Shown here piece by piece: positions 32,353 through 44,060 of a DNA stretch of 64,000 bases. How positions within the stretch are numbered: the first letter of the stretch is position 1; each line of letters opens with the position of its first letter. This DNA comes from Limnanthes douglasii subsp. nivea (Eukaryota; Streptophyta; Magnoliopsida; Brassicales; Limnanthaceae). The position numbers and the translations under genes were made by a program. The notes under the pieces are model-generated. The model did no database searches, was not told where the DNA came from, and was given only the letters and a program-made list of their open reading frames with translations. The stretch is taken from the NCBI GenBank assembly GCA_036936605.1, contig JAUPFV010000005.1, positions 188,230,958-188,294,957 of the forward strand. Direction: 5' to 3'.

Positions 32353-33405
32353 CTAATCTTGAGGTTGTTTCATCTGTACATCGAGAATTTCTTCCTCTTT
32401 ACCCATATTGAGTTGAATAGAAGGGTACTCCAGCACATGGATCCTAGGGTATGACTCAGTATAGGCTATGGTTGCCAAGGAATCTGCTAGTTCATTTTCT
32501 GTTCGGGGTATGTGTTCATAAACAATGCTTTTAAACTTAAGTGCCTCATTTTTAAGAAGAAGTAAGTACTTCACTACTTGCTTCTTTTTAGCTTCGGATT
32601 GACCCTGTGCATGATGGATAAGAAGTTGGGAATCGCTCATCAACTTGACCATGTTGGCTCCACAAATGAAAGCTAACTTCAAACCAGCTATAACAGCTTT
32701 ATATTCGGACTCATTGTTAGAAGCCCTAAAAGCAAAACATATAGCCTGATACATTTTGTCACCATACAGAGAGGTCAAGCATACCCCTGCACCACATCCC
32801 ATAGTACTTGATCCACCATCTGTCCGGACAATCCAGACCTTTTTATCTTTCATCTCAGTCGTTTGCTCTGTATCCCTATCTGAGTGGAATTCAACTAAGT
32901 AAGTAGCCACAGTCTGGGCTTTGATTGTTGTTCGAGGAGCAAAATCAATATCGAAGTCCCCCAACTCTACTGACCACTTAGTCATTCTACTTGAAACGTC
33001 TGCCTTTTGAAGAACATTTTTCAAGGGATAGGATGTCCGGACGATAATAGGATGAGCCTGAAAATAAGGCCTCATCTTCCTTGCAGCAATTACTAAGGCT
33101 AATGCTAATTTTTCGAGCTTTAAATAGTGTTTTTCTGCATCTATCAAGCTCTTGCTGATGTAGTACACCGGATGGGGGTAATTATCCACCTCTTTTACCA
33201 ATACAGCACTGATGGCACAACTGGAAACTGCCAAGTATACGAAGAGTGTCTCTCCGTCAACAGGTTTAAACAAAGTCTTGGGGGAGGACAGATGTTTCTT
33301 AATCTCATTGAAGGCCTCATCACACTGTGAAGTCCAGTCAAATCCCTTTGCACCGTTTAAAGTTTGAAAAAATGGGGCACATCTGTCTGAAGACCTCGAG
33401 ATGAA
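32353..33405 (-). pseudogene. pol: Dual RNase H region of element C
   Basis: After a TGA at 33,406 the frame is open down to a TAG at 32,353. First comes the ancestral Ty3 RNase H (about 33,280-32,890: YLAVSSCAISAVLVKE, YYISKSL, KWSVELGDFDIDF). A second, archaeal-type RNase H follows (about 32,855-32,450: IVRTDGGSSTMGCGAG, NNESEYKAVIAGLKLA, LMSDSQLLIHHAQG, YEHIPRTENELADSLA). A second RNase H of this kind is a hallmark of the Tat branch. Its acidic active-site residues are in place. Confidence 0.88.
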
Positions 33406-34226
33406 TCAATTTAAAGCAGCCAACCTCCCAGTCAACTGTTGTACTTCTTTAATATTCCGAGGAGGCTCCATTTGGAATAAAGCATTAAGTTGGTCCGGAT
33501 CGGGCTGTATCCCTTGCTCACTTATTATATACCCCAGGAATTTCCCGGACTGTACTCCGAACACACATTTCTCTGGATTTAGTTTCAAATTTACTTTTAC
33601 TAAGTTAGCAAAAGTTTCTTGGAGATCCTCCAAGTGTAGTTCTTCATCCATACGTTTACCATCATGTCATCAGTGTATACTTCCATGTTTCTTCCAATTT
33701 TATCAGCAAAGGCTTTGTTTACCAACCTCTGGTAGGTAGCCCCAGCATTTTTTAACCCAAATGGCATCACTTTGTAACAATGAAGACCCCTATCAATGAC
33801 AAATGTGGTATGCTCCTGATCCTTTTGGTCTACTTGAATCTGATTGTATCCGGAGAAGGCATCCATGAAAGACAGTAGCTTATTCCCAGAAGTGGAATCC
33901 ACGAGCTGATCAATCCGGGGGACCGGGTATAAATCTTTTGGGCAAGCCCTATTGAGATCTGTGAAGTCAATGCACATACACCACTTGCCATTTTTCTTTT
34001 TTACTAAGCCCGAATTGGCTGTCCACAAAGGATACTGAGACTTCTTTATATGCCCCATTTTAGTAAGCTTGTCAACTTCTTGAACAATAACATCAGCCTT
34101 TTCCTTGGAAAAATCCCTTCTCTTTTGTACCATAGGTGCTATGTCTCTCCGGACGGACAGGTGATGTGATATAATATCTGTTGGAACTCCGGTAACATCA
34201 GCATTACACCAAGCAAAAACATGCTA
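33406..34226 (-). pseudogene. pol: Reverse transcriptase of element C
   Basis: From a TAG at 34,224 downward: VQKRRDFSKEKADVIVQEVD, VKKKNGKWCMCIDFTDLNRA, SFMDAFSGYNQIQ (motif A), MPFGLKNAGATYQ (motif B) and EVYTDDMM (motif C, both Asp residues present). A frameshift lies at about 33,650, just after motif C. The thumb/connection continues to LTGRLAALN at the TGA (33,406). Apart from the breaks, the active site looks competent. Confidence 0.88.
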
Positions 34227-35132
34227 ATGGTCTCTTAGGAACTTCAACATTTTACTCTTCAGTTCGGATGGCATTTTGGACCATATCTTAACACTTTTTC
34301 CTTCTTCTAAAGAATGTGTTTCAACTTCTTCAATCGGTATCACCACTCCAGGGGTCTCTCTGGGGTCATCAATTTCACCCCCACCCCCAGGAAGCCCCTC
34401 AAACTGCTATTCTTCATTGATACGAACTGCCCACAACGTCCGTGGAGCCAGTGTTGTGGCATAACACTCTCTTGCAATCTTTTGACTGCTCCGAACAACT
34501 CCCACTTGTCCTTGAACAGCATATTTCAAACATTGATGGACTGTTGAGGCCACTGCATGCATCCTAGAGAGCCAAGACCTCCCTAAAATAGCGTTATAAC
34601 AAATGGGACAATCCGCCACAATAAAAAGTACTCTAACCATCTTCTTAAAAGGGCCCTTGCCCAACAAGACTTCCTCTTCAAACTCCCCGATCACATCTGT
34701 TGAGCTTCCAGTGAAACCCACAATTGATCTGTCCGAACGCTGAATTATAGTTGGGTTTTTCATCTTCTTATAAGAGGTTAAAAAGAGAATATTGGCTGAA
34801 CTCCCAGTATCCACCAAAATTCGTCTTATGCCATTGCCCCCAATGGATGCTCTTATGACAACAGCATCTTCGTGAGGGCCAACTATATCCCTTAAGTCGT
34901 CTTCATCGAAAACAATGAAGGGAAATGGAATTTTTGATTGATAAGAGGTCATACCTCCTTCCAGCTGGGTAGCCAAAGTATGAACGTGCCTCTTTCTTAA
35001 AGAAGCAGTGGGTGCTGTCATAGTATCCCCTCCGAAAATTATGTGTGACTCAAAAAAGTTAATAAGCCCGGAGACTGTTTTACAACGTTCCTCAATGGCA
35101 CCCACTCTGTTTCGATTTGGATCAGGATCCAA
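34227..35132 (-). pseudogene. pol: Protease and linker of element C
   Basis: INFFESHIIFGGDTM starts the linker and DDLRDIVGPHEDAVV precedes the catalytic loop ILVDTGSSANILF (about 34,790-34,830). VGFTGSSTDVIGEFEEEV and CPICYNAILGRSWL complete the retropepsin fold. A TAG at 34,407 ends the open frame; the PR-RT linker continues to 34,227. All catalytic residues are present. It would process the Gag-Pol polyprotein. Confidence 0.86.
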
Positions 35133-36701
35133 TTATTCCGACTCTACATCAAATCTTTCGATCATAAACATAGCTCTCTCCGGAGCGGAAGTGCCTACAT
35201 TATTTGGACTAGGCCTATGAGCATTATCAGGCCCGTTTCCTCCTCTTCTTTTGACATATGCACCTAGCTTTCCTCTTTCAATTAAATTCTGGACTTCTTG
35301 CTTTAAAGCAATACAATCGTAGGTGGTATGGCCAGTATCAATATGGTACTGAGAGAAGGAATTGTTACGATGTTCCCTAGGAGATTGTAGTGCAGCCGGC
35401 CTTCTATAGTGTACTTCTTCCTTTGTTTTGTTATAAATGGTGGCCACACTTTCTTTTAACTCTGCAAACCACTCCGGTTGAACCCAAGGCCCTCTTTTAT
35501 TTCTAGATTGTTGACTCTGGGCGGGCGCAGCTGGCTGAGACTGAGCTTTAGCTCTGTTATGACCTTGTCCGGTCTCCCTTGTCTTGTTCCCAGACTGATT
35601 TTGGTTGGGGTTTGGTGCAATCGGGGCAGACCTCACCTGCCTGTACACCCTAGTTTTCTTTGTTTCATCAACGTTGATTTGCTTTCCGACCTGATTCAGT
35701 AGACCTCCCAAAGTCATGGCTAAATTTCCAGGGTTTAAGCCCTACCTCAAAGATGCTATTGCTACTCGCTCGAAGCAATCAGCCAACCCGTTTTTGGTGT
35801 TTACAAAACGACTTATGTATTCTTTCAGTGATTCGTTTGGTTCTTGGGTACAATGGATTATTGTATCCCCATTGCCCTTCAATTCCTTAATCCCAACAAA
35901 CTGCCTTTGAAAGGCCACCCAAAAGGTATCGAAATTTATGATGCAGCCTTGTGGTAGGTTGTTATACCACTTCAGAGCACTCCTCGTAAATGATTGGGAG
36001 AATGCTCTATAGAGTAACTTGTCATCATCATCGAAATTCATCATGAAGTTTTTAAATTGCTCCAAGTGGTTGTCCGGATCTTTACTACCATCGTATTTCT
36101 CCATTTTTGTGTTATCGAACCTCTTATGGAGGTTTCCGGACAGAATCTTGGAAGACAATGGATATTGTCTCCAATTCCGGCCACGACTGAAAACAGTATC
36201 CTCATTGGGAGTGGCAAAGATACCTGGTTCATCGTGGAAGGCAAAAGAATCCACCAACATACGGTCTACATGTCTCCGGCTGTGAGATGATCCTTTGCAT
36301 ATATGCCTCTTTAACTTTCCATGTCTATCCATTTTTCTTGAATACTTCTTAACTAACTTTTGGTTCTTTTTAGATCGGCCCTCATCACTGCTGGAGGATA
36401 AGGATTCTTCAACTCCATCCTCGCCCGAGGAGCTACCAGAAGATTCTGAGTCTGAGTCAGAGCTCTCCACTGGCTTGGACCGGTGAGACTTTTTGGAGCT
36501 AGCATGAGTCTTCTTGGTACTCACATGGGTCTTCGAAGGCTCATGCTCTCTAGGGTTGTCGGTATGATGAGCAACTGATGCCTTTGACTTCTCTTTTATG
36601 CCCATCTTTGCTTTCTCTGTCCTCGGAGCTTCTATCTCACCCTTTAATCTATCACGCTCCTCGATGGTATATTCATCATTTTCACCCACCACTTCAAGCA
36701 A
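35133..36701 (-). pseudogene. gag: Gag of element C
   Basis: Open from about 36,701 to a TAG at 35,742, then, in the same frame, to a TAA at 35,133. The N-terminus is hydrophilic with Ser/Asp-rich runs. The retrotransposon-gag core (about 36,200-35,750) has KYDGSKDPDNHLEQFKNFMM, ALKWYNNLPQGCI, FQRQFVGIKEL and EPNESLKEYISRF. The C-terminal part has QYHIDTGHTTYDCIALKQEV in place of a classical CCHC knuckle. No clear ATG was found: an in-frame stop lies just upstream of the open part, so the true start may be mutated or non-standard. Confidence 0.83.
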
Positions 36702-36787
36702 AGCTGGCGGTACTTTCGGGGCGTCCGGATTCAGTCAGACTGATTTTTTCTAATGGTTTCGAATGCTAGATTCAGGCACCGTCGTGC

Positions 36788-36807
36788 TCCCACTATGGTC
36801 GCCAATT
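36788..36807 (-). promoter_or_regulatory. Primer-binding site region of element C
   Basis: On the minus strand AATTGGCGACCATAGTGGGA follows the LTR stump directly. The same box, slightly mutated, follows the LTR of element E. The priming tRNA was not determined. Confidence 0.6.
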
Positions 36808-36843
36808 TGGTGTGGTTTATTTTTGTCTGAGGGTAAGTTTGTG
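36808..36843 (-). repeat. Stump of the 5' LTR of element C
   Basis: These 36 bases match the end of the 3' LTR (26,811-26,846). The similarity stops abruptly at 36,844, where gag text of element E starts. About 370 bases of LTR have been lost. Confidence 0.8.
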
Positions 36844-37560
36844 CTAGTAAGTATTTGTTCTTTAAGGCAATGTTTAATGTCGAGTGATTAGGCTGATTCA
36901 ATAAGTAAAAAAAATAATGACCCGGGGAGGATTATTGAATCAGGTCAGAAAATAAATCACAGAGGAGGAAACCAAAAAAAATTGAGTACCGCGCCAGAAT
37001 AGATCAGCTCCTACAATTTATATCCCGCAAGCTAGTACTCAGTCACAAGCTACAGTGAATAACCAGCCCAAGGATTCCGGACAAGGTTCGCATCGGCGGC
37101 CTAGACAAAGCCAATCGAATCAGAGCCACCAGTCTAGACCAAGGAGAAGTCAATGAGTCCAAACTAAATGGATTAGGTGAAAATGTAGCCACCATTTCTG
37201 ACACAACGAAGAATACTTTTTATTTCTGAAGCCCGCCATCAATTCAATCTCCTAAATAAAATCAGAACACTCATTTTTGTATATACCATAATGATGTGGG
37301 CCATGATACCCAAGATTTCATTGCCTTAAAACAAGAAGCATAAAACTTAATTGAAAGGGGGAAGTTGTCTGCTTTTGTTAAAAATCAAGGGGGGCAACAT
37401 GCAACTTAATACACATGTTCAGCCTAGTGCAAGTACAACACAGGTTACATCAGTAAATGCTTAAAAAAGTATGGAGACATCTAAACAAGAGAATGTTATG
37501 GTAATTGTGTGATTTGATGTAAATTTGGAATACTTAGACCCTGACCCGGATGAGAGTCAA
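36844..37560 (+). pseudogene. gag: Gag C-terminus of element E
   Basis: RIIESGQKINHRGGN (about 36,937) aligns with LLNQVGKQINVDE in element C's gag. Gln/Arg-rich text (GSHRRPRQSQSNQSHQSRP, 37,087-37,145) and the box NDVGHDTQDFIALKQEA (about 37,291) follow. Many stops. Confidence 0.68.
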
Positions 37561-38230
37561 GTTGAGGTGATAGTTGAAAAAACGACGACAGTGGACGATT
37601 TGTGCAGCTACTTTGAGTCTTTGACCATTTTTTGTGGAGATACTGTGACTGCGCCCTCAAGCTACTCCAGAAAAAGACATGGGAACAGTCTAACTATCTA
37701 ATTAGAAGAGAAAATGTCTACAAATCTTATCAGAGCCCTGCTCCTTTCATTGTCTTTGATGAAGATTACCTAAGAAAAATTACGGGCCCACATAAAGACG
37801 CTGTGGTAATATGAGCATCAATTGAAGGCAATGAAATACAACGAATCTTGATTGTTACATGCAGTTCGTCAAATATTTTTTAAATAAACCTATATTAAAA
37901 TGAAGAATCCTTTAGTCATCCAACATTTAAATAGAACCATAATGGGGTTTATTCGTAACTCCTAATATAATTGGGGAATTTGAAAGAGAGGTCTTGCTAT
38001 GGAATAAGACCATTCAAGAAGTTTGTAAGGGTTTTGTTGGTAGTGGTTGATTGTCCAGCAACTTACAATGCTATATTTGGTAGGTCTTGACTATCTAAGA
38101 TGCATACAATAGTGTCCAATGTTCATCCATGTTTGAAATATTTCGTGGGAGGTCTAGTAAGCATCGTCCAAAGTAGCCAAAAGGTGGCAAGGAAATGTTA
38201 TGTCACTGCTCTTGTCCAAAATCGTTAGAA
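37561..38230 (+). pseudogene. pol: Protease relic of element E
   Basis: LCSYFESLTIFCGDTV (about 37,600) and APFIVFDEDYLRKITGPHKD (37,740-37,800) precede ILIVTCSSSNIF, where the catalytic DTGSS box has become VTCSS. Several stops and shifts. Order and spacing match element C. Confidence 0.68.
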
Positions 38231-39190
38231 GCAGCGAAAGTTGGTAAACAATAACAATTAGTGGAGTCTTCTACCATATCAAATGAGATAGATGATCCAA
38301 GGGAGGCTTCTAGTGCTGTGATCCTAGTTTAAGAAGTTGAAATTCATTACTTGGTAGAAGGTAAAAACGTCAGGGTCGAATCTAAATTACCTTTATAATT
38401 AAAGGAAAAATTATTATCCTTTTTATCTAATAACCTACATGTGTTTATTTGGTGCAACAAGGATGTAACTGGAGTACCAGCAAGTGTAATTATCCACAAA
38501 CTGTCTGTTAGATATGATGCGGGACCGGTGGTGCAAAGAAGAACATATTTTTCTAAGGAATAATTGGGAGCTATAGTCCCAGAAATAGATCGGTTAACCA
38601 AGGCGGGGCATATCAAAGAATCCCAGTATTATCTTTAGAATGCTAACCTGGTCCTTGTCAAGAAAAAAAAATTGAAAATGGCATATGTGCATTGATTTTA
38701 CAGATCTTAATAGAGCCTTCGACCGAGATTCATTTCAAGTACCCCAGATAGATCAGTAAGTAGATTCCACATCGGGAAACAAGTTGTTATCCTTCATGGA
38801 TGATTTTTCCGAGTATAATCATATACAGATGGATCCAAGTGATCATGATCACACTAGTATTATTACCAACATGGGGCTTCACTGCTATAAGGTAATTTCT
38901 TTTGGGTTGAAGAAATGCTGGAGCCACTTCTCATCGACTGGTTAATAAGGCATTTGCTAACCATATTGGAAGAAATGTAGAAGTTTATCGATGATATGGT
39001 GGTTAAAACACCTAAAGAAGAGGATCACATATCCGACATCCAAGAAACCTTTTCTAACTTAGAAGTCATCAACTTAAAATTAAATCTTAAAAAATGTACC
39101 TTTATGTCCGGTCCAGAAAATTCATGGGTTACATTATAAGTGAGAAAGGGATATAAGCTGACTCGGACTAATCGAATGCTTTATTAGCTA
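38231..39190 (+). pseudogene. pol: Reverse transcriptase relic of element E
   Basis: NNLHVFIWCNKDVTGVPAS (38,424) and TKAGHIKESQ (38,600) are followed by shifted pieces of fingers and palm. FIDDMVVKTPKEEDHISD (about 38,985, catalytic DD kept) and LKLNLKKCTFMSG mark motif C and the thumb. At least eight breaks. Confidence 0.72.
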
Positions 39191-40220
39191 TGGTTCCACC
39201 TCAGAATACTAAAGAAGTTCATATATTGATTCGAAGATTGACATCGTTAAACATGTTTATTTCAAGGGAATCAAACAAGTGTGCTCAGTTTTTCCAGGTC
39301 TTAAGAAATGCCAAAGACCTCAATTGGTCCCCAAATTGTGACCAATCTTTCCTTAAAATCAAGAAACATCTATCATCACCTAAAATATTATTTTAACTTA
39401 TAAACGGAAAAATACTTTATATGTATCTAGCGGTATCGGAGTCTGTTGTGAGTGCAGTGTTGGTACGAGAAGTTGATAATTATGCCCGCCTTGTTTATTA
39501 TATAAGCAAGAGCTTGTTGGAAGCTGAGAAAAGATACTTAAAATTGGAAAAATTAGCCTTGGGATTGGAAAAAATAGCTAGAAAAATGAGGCCTTAATTT
39601 CAAGAACACTCTATCATGGTTTAGTCTTCCTTTCCCTTGAAGAATGTATTACAGAAAGCAGATATATCGAGACGAATGACCTAGTGGTCAGTTGAGCTTG
39701 GCGATTGTGATATTAATTTTGTACCCCGAACTGTAATCAAAGCTCAAGTTGTGGCTGATTTTTTAGTTGAATTTCACTCCAAAAGACCTCATGAAGAAAT
39801 TCAAACCGGTAAGCCTGAGAAGGAATGGGTAATCCAAACTGACGGTGGGTCTAGTACAATGAGATATGGAGCTAGCATCTGCCTAATCTCCCCCTTTTGG
39901 ATTTCTGATATACCAAACAATACGTTTTGGTTTCAGAGCATCTAACAATGATTCAGAATATGAAGCAACAATAGCAGGATTAAGATTGGCTCAGATATGT
40001 GGTGCAAAAAGAGTCTAGTTGTTAAGTGATTCTCAGTTAGTCATTCATCAAGCACAAGGGCAATCCGAAACCAAGAAAAATCACTTGATAAATAATCTAA
40101 AGGTATAAAGAGATCTCAACCAACTTTAAATGCATTAGGTTTGAACGTGTCCCAAGATCAGAAAATTTAATAGCTAATTTCTTAGCCACTATAGCTTATT
40201 CTGAAGTGTATCTTTGGATA
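39191..40220 (+). pseudogene. pol: RNase H domains of element E (ancestral and archaeal-type)
   Basis: The ancestral RNase H lies at 39,420-39,740 (YLAVSESVVSAVLVREVDN, YYISKSLLEAEKRYLKLEK). The archaeal-type domain starts with EWVIQTDGGSSTMRYGAS (about 39,825) and, after a shift, goes on with NDSEYEATIAGLRLAQICGA and LSDSQLVIHQAQGQSE. Both copies present as in element C. Confidence 0.75.
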
Positions 40221-41237
40221 CTTGTACAAGAATGTCCTTCCATAGTCACAAATTCAAAAATAAAGGGTGGTGTAGGAGAGAATTTACATGTATCTACCAT
40301 GGATTCTAAAGATTAGAGAAGTGAAATCTAAGAGTTTATCATTAATGGAGTTTTAGCTCAAAACAAAGATAAAATACAAAGCTCATGGATTTATGGTTCT
40401 AATAGGGGTTCTTTATAAAAAAACATCCTTTAGCAGACCTTTGTTGTGTTTCCTTGGATCCAACGAATCTCAAAGGTACTATTAGAACTACATGATGGGG
40501 AATGATCGACATATTATGGCTACAAAGCTTTAACTATGAGAGTCTCGTTGGTAGGTTACCATTGGCCTTCTATTATGGCCGATGCTAAATACTTAGTGAG
40601 AATATGTGACCCTTGCGAAAGATATGGAAATGCAGCCCATGTACCAGCAGTCCCCATGGAGTCTGTATCAGAAGGATACCATTTAGCGTATTGGGCCTTG
40701 ATCTAGTCGAACCCCTTCTAATGACTTCTGGGGGTTGTCACACTATCATTTTGGTAATAGACTACTTTTCTAAGTGGGTAAAAGCTACACCATTATCCGG
40801 GACAATATCTGTGATAAAGTTTATTCTTTCTAACATATGATGTAGGTTTGGCATTCCGAGGCGTATGACTACATATAATGGTCCTCGATTTGACAATAAA
40901 GACATGGAAGTACTCTGTGCATCAAGAGGAATCCAACATTGTTTCTCTTCTCGTTTTCATCCTCGGGCCAAAGGACAAGTTGAGGTAGCAAACTGAATGA
41001 TTTTAATGGGTTTAAAAAAGAACTTGGAGGGAGCAGCTAGGAAATGGCCAAGTTATCTACAAGAAATATTATGGGCCTCCCAAACTACTCCATGTACAGC
41101 TACTCCAGAGTCTTCATTCGCTTTAGTTTATGGAATAAATGCAATTACACCTCAAAAGTTACTTATCCTTCTTTCAGAGTTCAAAGTTATTATGAGGAAA
41201 ATAATGAGATAGCTGTAAGGTCTCAGTTGAATTTGAT
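40221..41237 (+). pseudogene. pol: Integrase relic of element E, truncated
   Basis: The zinc-binding region reads LHDGE...CDPCERYGNAAHVPAVP (40,490-40,640). The core has ILVIDYFSKWVKATPLSG (about 40,750), FGIPRRMTTYNGPRFDN, FHPRAKGQVEVAN, and PESSFALVYGINAI (about 41,107). The C-terminal tail is missing beyond 41,237. Confidence 0.75.
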
Positions 41238-42241
41238 GGTATTTTCGCGAGTTTTTCGACATAGAGCTTGATATTCTACGAGAAGTTCTTCAAAATATGA
41301 TCCCATGTCGAGTGTTTTGTGTGCATTGTTAACAAGTATCCTTTTTATGATAACTTGACGAGGTTGGTCCATCAATTTTTTAGTCTTTTTAAAAAATTAT
41401 TTAGTTAAGCTTTTCCAGACTTCCTCAACATTGACATAGTATTATCAACATCAATTGTGAGTTTTTTCCTAGCAAAAAGGTCTTTGAGGATTGAAGTGTG
41501 AAAAAGTGATCATCTTTTTTATTGAAAATCATTTTCAAGTTTTAATTTTTTGTTTGGCCATTCATTTTTAGCGGTTTCAGTTTGTTATTAATTTTATTTT
41601 GCTTTGATATTTCTTCTGAAATTTTATTGACACGTCAGCAAATTATATGGAAGGGATTGGATTAATATTTTAGAGTTTTATTTTGTTAGGCGTAAATTGT
41701 CTGCCAATGAGAATTATGTATTTGAAAGACCTCTATAATCATACTTTTAATAAACATAAGTTAATTGTTTTTAAAAGGGAGATAAATTATGTTGCAAAAT
41801 AAGTTAAAAAAGTAATGTACCTTTATATGAAGTTCTTTTTATCATCACAGAAAATCAGCATTTGAAAGGCTTGATGAATAGTTATTGGGACGACGAGTAA
41901 AGGATTGAGGCTACATCAATGATGAATCTCCTATAGTCATATTAAATGGAGGAATAATTTTTAATAAGAACATTATCAAGTACAATAAATAAGTTTTATT
42001 TATAATTAAAAACGAACTTACGATGCTTTGTAATAATATATAAATTGTTTGAACTAAAAGGTATAGACTTTGATGTTGATAGAGTAACATATTGATTTGA
42101 AATGAGAGTCTTATCACGAGTATAGTCTTTCTTTTATATACTTGTGATTTTTGGATGGAGGTTGTCAAAAGAGTACGAATATTTATAGTAGACTAGTCTG
42201 TAGGTGGTTTGATACCTTTTTTTCAAGAAACCAAAGCAATA
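41238..42241. other. AT-rich stretch without recognised genes
   Basis: I see no conserved domain, LTR or repeat array. It separates the broken end of element E from relic F and may contain the lost LTR of F. Confidence 0.5.
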
Positions 42242-44060
42242 TAGAAGCTCAGACTAGGTGATGTCGAATCCTGGAGAAAAATCTAATCCATCTGTAAACG
42301 AGGTATCAGGGATGGAGCTACCCGATGGATAGCATCTAGTCTTGATGGCTCATGCAATACTTCCTATTGAACTTGAGTGTACGACTCAATAATTAAAGGA
42401 GAAACAAACTATTAGTTTTCATTTGTTGAAGGAACAATTAATCTCTCATATCTCATAATAAAATCTATTGTATAGAACGTTGATGATGAAGACGGAGACG
42501 ATGTAAGTAATTGAGTGCTAAAGTATTGTTTGCTGAAAGAAACTCATGTGATGAAGCATCCCTTCTAAGTGTATCACAAAAAGGGCAGAGAGGACTCAAA
42601 TGAAGAGTCTTCAAGCCGAAAGAGAAAGCAACAAAACATAACTAGAACAAAAAAAAGAAGTCGAACTCATCACGAGAAAGATGAGAAGTCTAACGAACCC
42701 TAGTTGGATCATAAGGTGAATAAGATGTAACCATCAATTCCAAAAATTGTAAGTACTAGAGTACCACAACCGACTGGAACGCAACCATGATATATGATGC
42801 CTCAGCCGTATAACTAGTATTCTTATGGGCTTCACCCGAGATTCCAGCAAACTCAAGCTGACCCACCAGGGATTTTCCCCAACAAAAAACCAGTATCGGC
42901 CTCCCAACCATGGTACCCTAAAACAACTTTGTAGCACAACTAGGTTATCCGTCGAAGCTGGCATATAGATAGAAACAACCATAAAATGTATTTTTTTTAC
43001 CAAAGTTAGACTCATGGTTACTTGCAGTACCTACCACGATATATGTAGTCAAACTTTACACAAGGATAGAAATAAAAACCAAACATTACACCTCATTACC
43101 AAAGCTAGACTCATGGTTATCCATAATACCCACCAGGGTATATTCAGCCGAATCTACAAGGGAAGAACACAATGCAACCAAACAAAATGTTTCCATGATA
43201 TCAATCAACTATGTCAATGCACAATACAAATCCATCAGGCAATAAAAATTAAAGATAGGGGTTCCAACAATCTTACACATTTATGAATACCTTGAAGTTC
43301 TTCTATAAGGATGATAATTTTTATCCTAATGAAGAGTCTTCACTAGACCCGAATTTTTTGTATAGCATAATACTATCATTATTTAACAAATACAAGGTAG
43401 ACAAGTATTACGGTAAAAGAGATCCAAAACTTACATCCAACAGTTCAACAGTAAGATGTTGTAATATGGAGCTGATGATATAATAAAGTGTCTATCATTT
43501 TCCATGACCCTGCGGGGAAGTGGTATGTAGTGATTCAATAATCTCCCAAAGGAATGCATAGACAACTATAAGATACTCCAGATGATATTCTTTGTAGGTT
43601 CAAAAGAAAATCAAATGAGAATAAGATTACACAATCCACGACAAGAAAATGTCTAATAAAAGTTTAACGGAGTATTCCAAATGTTTCTTCAAAATAAAAT
43701 CACAATTATAAGATTTACAAAATCTATTTATTGTGGCTGCATTCAAGAAAGGAATCCAAGAAGGTTTCATCTCCAATTTAATAATGAAGAAAAAAAATGA
43801 ACTTAAAATATTTACGAGCCCAAGTAGGTCAATATATTAGAGTCGATGTATTTGCTAGAGTAAAAAATAATGAGGGATACCGAAACTTCGGCCATATACC
43901 CTTCGGATAGCAAGACAAATACGGTGGTTGAAATCAATACAAAAATTGACATGTTGAGGAACAACGGTGCTTCAACTTAGGCTAGACCAAGAACTAATCA
44001 GTCTCAAGGTTTTAAGGAATATTCTAATAACATTTAATCATAAGAGAATTGATTACCCAT
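42242..44060 (+). pseudogene. gag: Relic F: gag of a Ty3/gypsy element
   Basis: A possible start at ATG 42,262 is followed by a charged helical part. Next is a Tyr/Pro/Gln/Gly-rich repeat region (42,790-43,260), then the gag core in pieces: FHDPAGKWYVVIQ (about 43,498), LCRFKRKSNENKI and RAQVGQYIRVDVFARVKNNE (about 43,817). Dozens of stops. It is followed by protease in the same orientation. Lineage uncertain, Tat/Athila-like from the protease context. Confidence 0.6.
42800..43260 (+). repeat. Coding repeats of about 99 bp in gag relic F
   Basis: The landmark CCAAAGxTAGACTCATGGTTA occurs at 43,000 and 43,099, and a weaker copy lies near 42,805. Each unit codes for a Gln/Tyr/Pro/Gly-rich segment such as QYPPGYIQPN. 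Several Gln codons have become TAG. Confidence 0.65.

Larger units (their letters stand above)
26811..36843 (-). mobile_element. Tat-type Ty3 retrotransposon C, best preserved element
   Basis: Minus-strand gag (36,701-35,133), protease, RT, two RNase H domains and integrase (to 31,120) are followed by a plus-strand antisense ORF (27,663-30,625), a polypurine tract and a 408-bp 3' LTR (26,811-27,218). The 5' LTR is reduced to its last 36 bases (36,808-36,843). About nine stops or shifts break gag-pol and two break the antisense ORF, so it is recent compared with its neighbours but not intact. It is inserted in the gag of element E. Confidence 0.88.
25905..41237 (+). mobile_element. Tat-type Ty3 element E, split by element C and 3'-truncated
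   Basis: The 5' part (LTR and gag N-terminus) lies at 25,905-26,810. The rest (gag C-terminus, protease, RT, RNase H domains, integrase) lies at 36,844-41,237, both on the plus strand. Element C sits between them on the opposite strand. About 480 bases of gag are missing at the right joint when compared with C. After the integrase break at 41,237, no antisense ORF or 3' LTR could be found. Heavily mutated. Confidence 0.78.
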
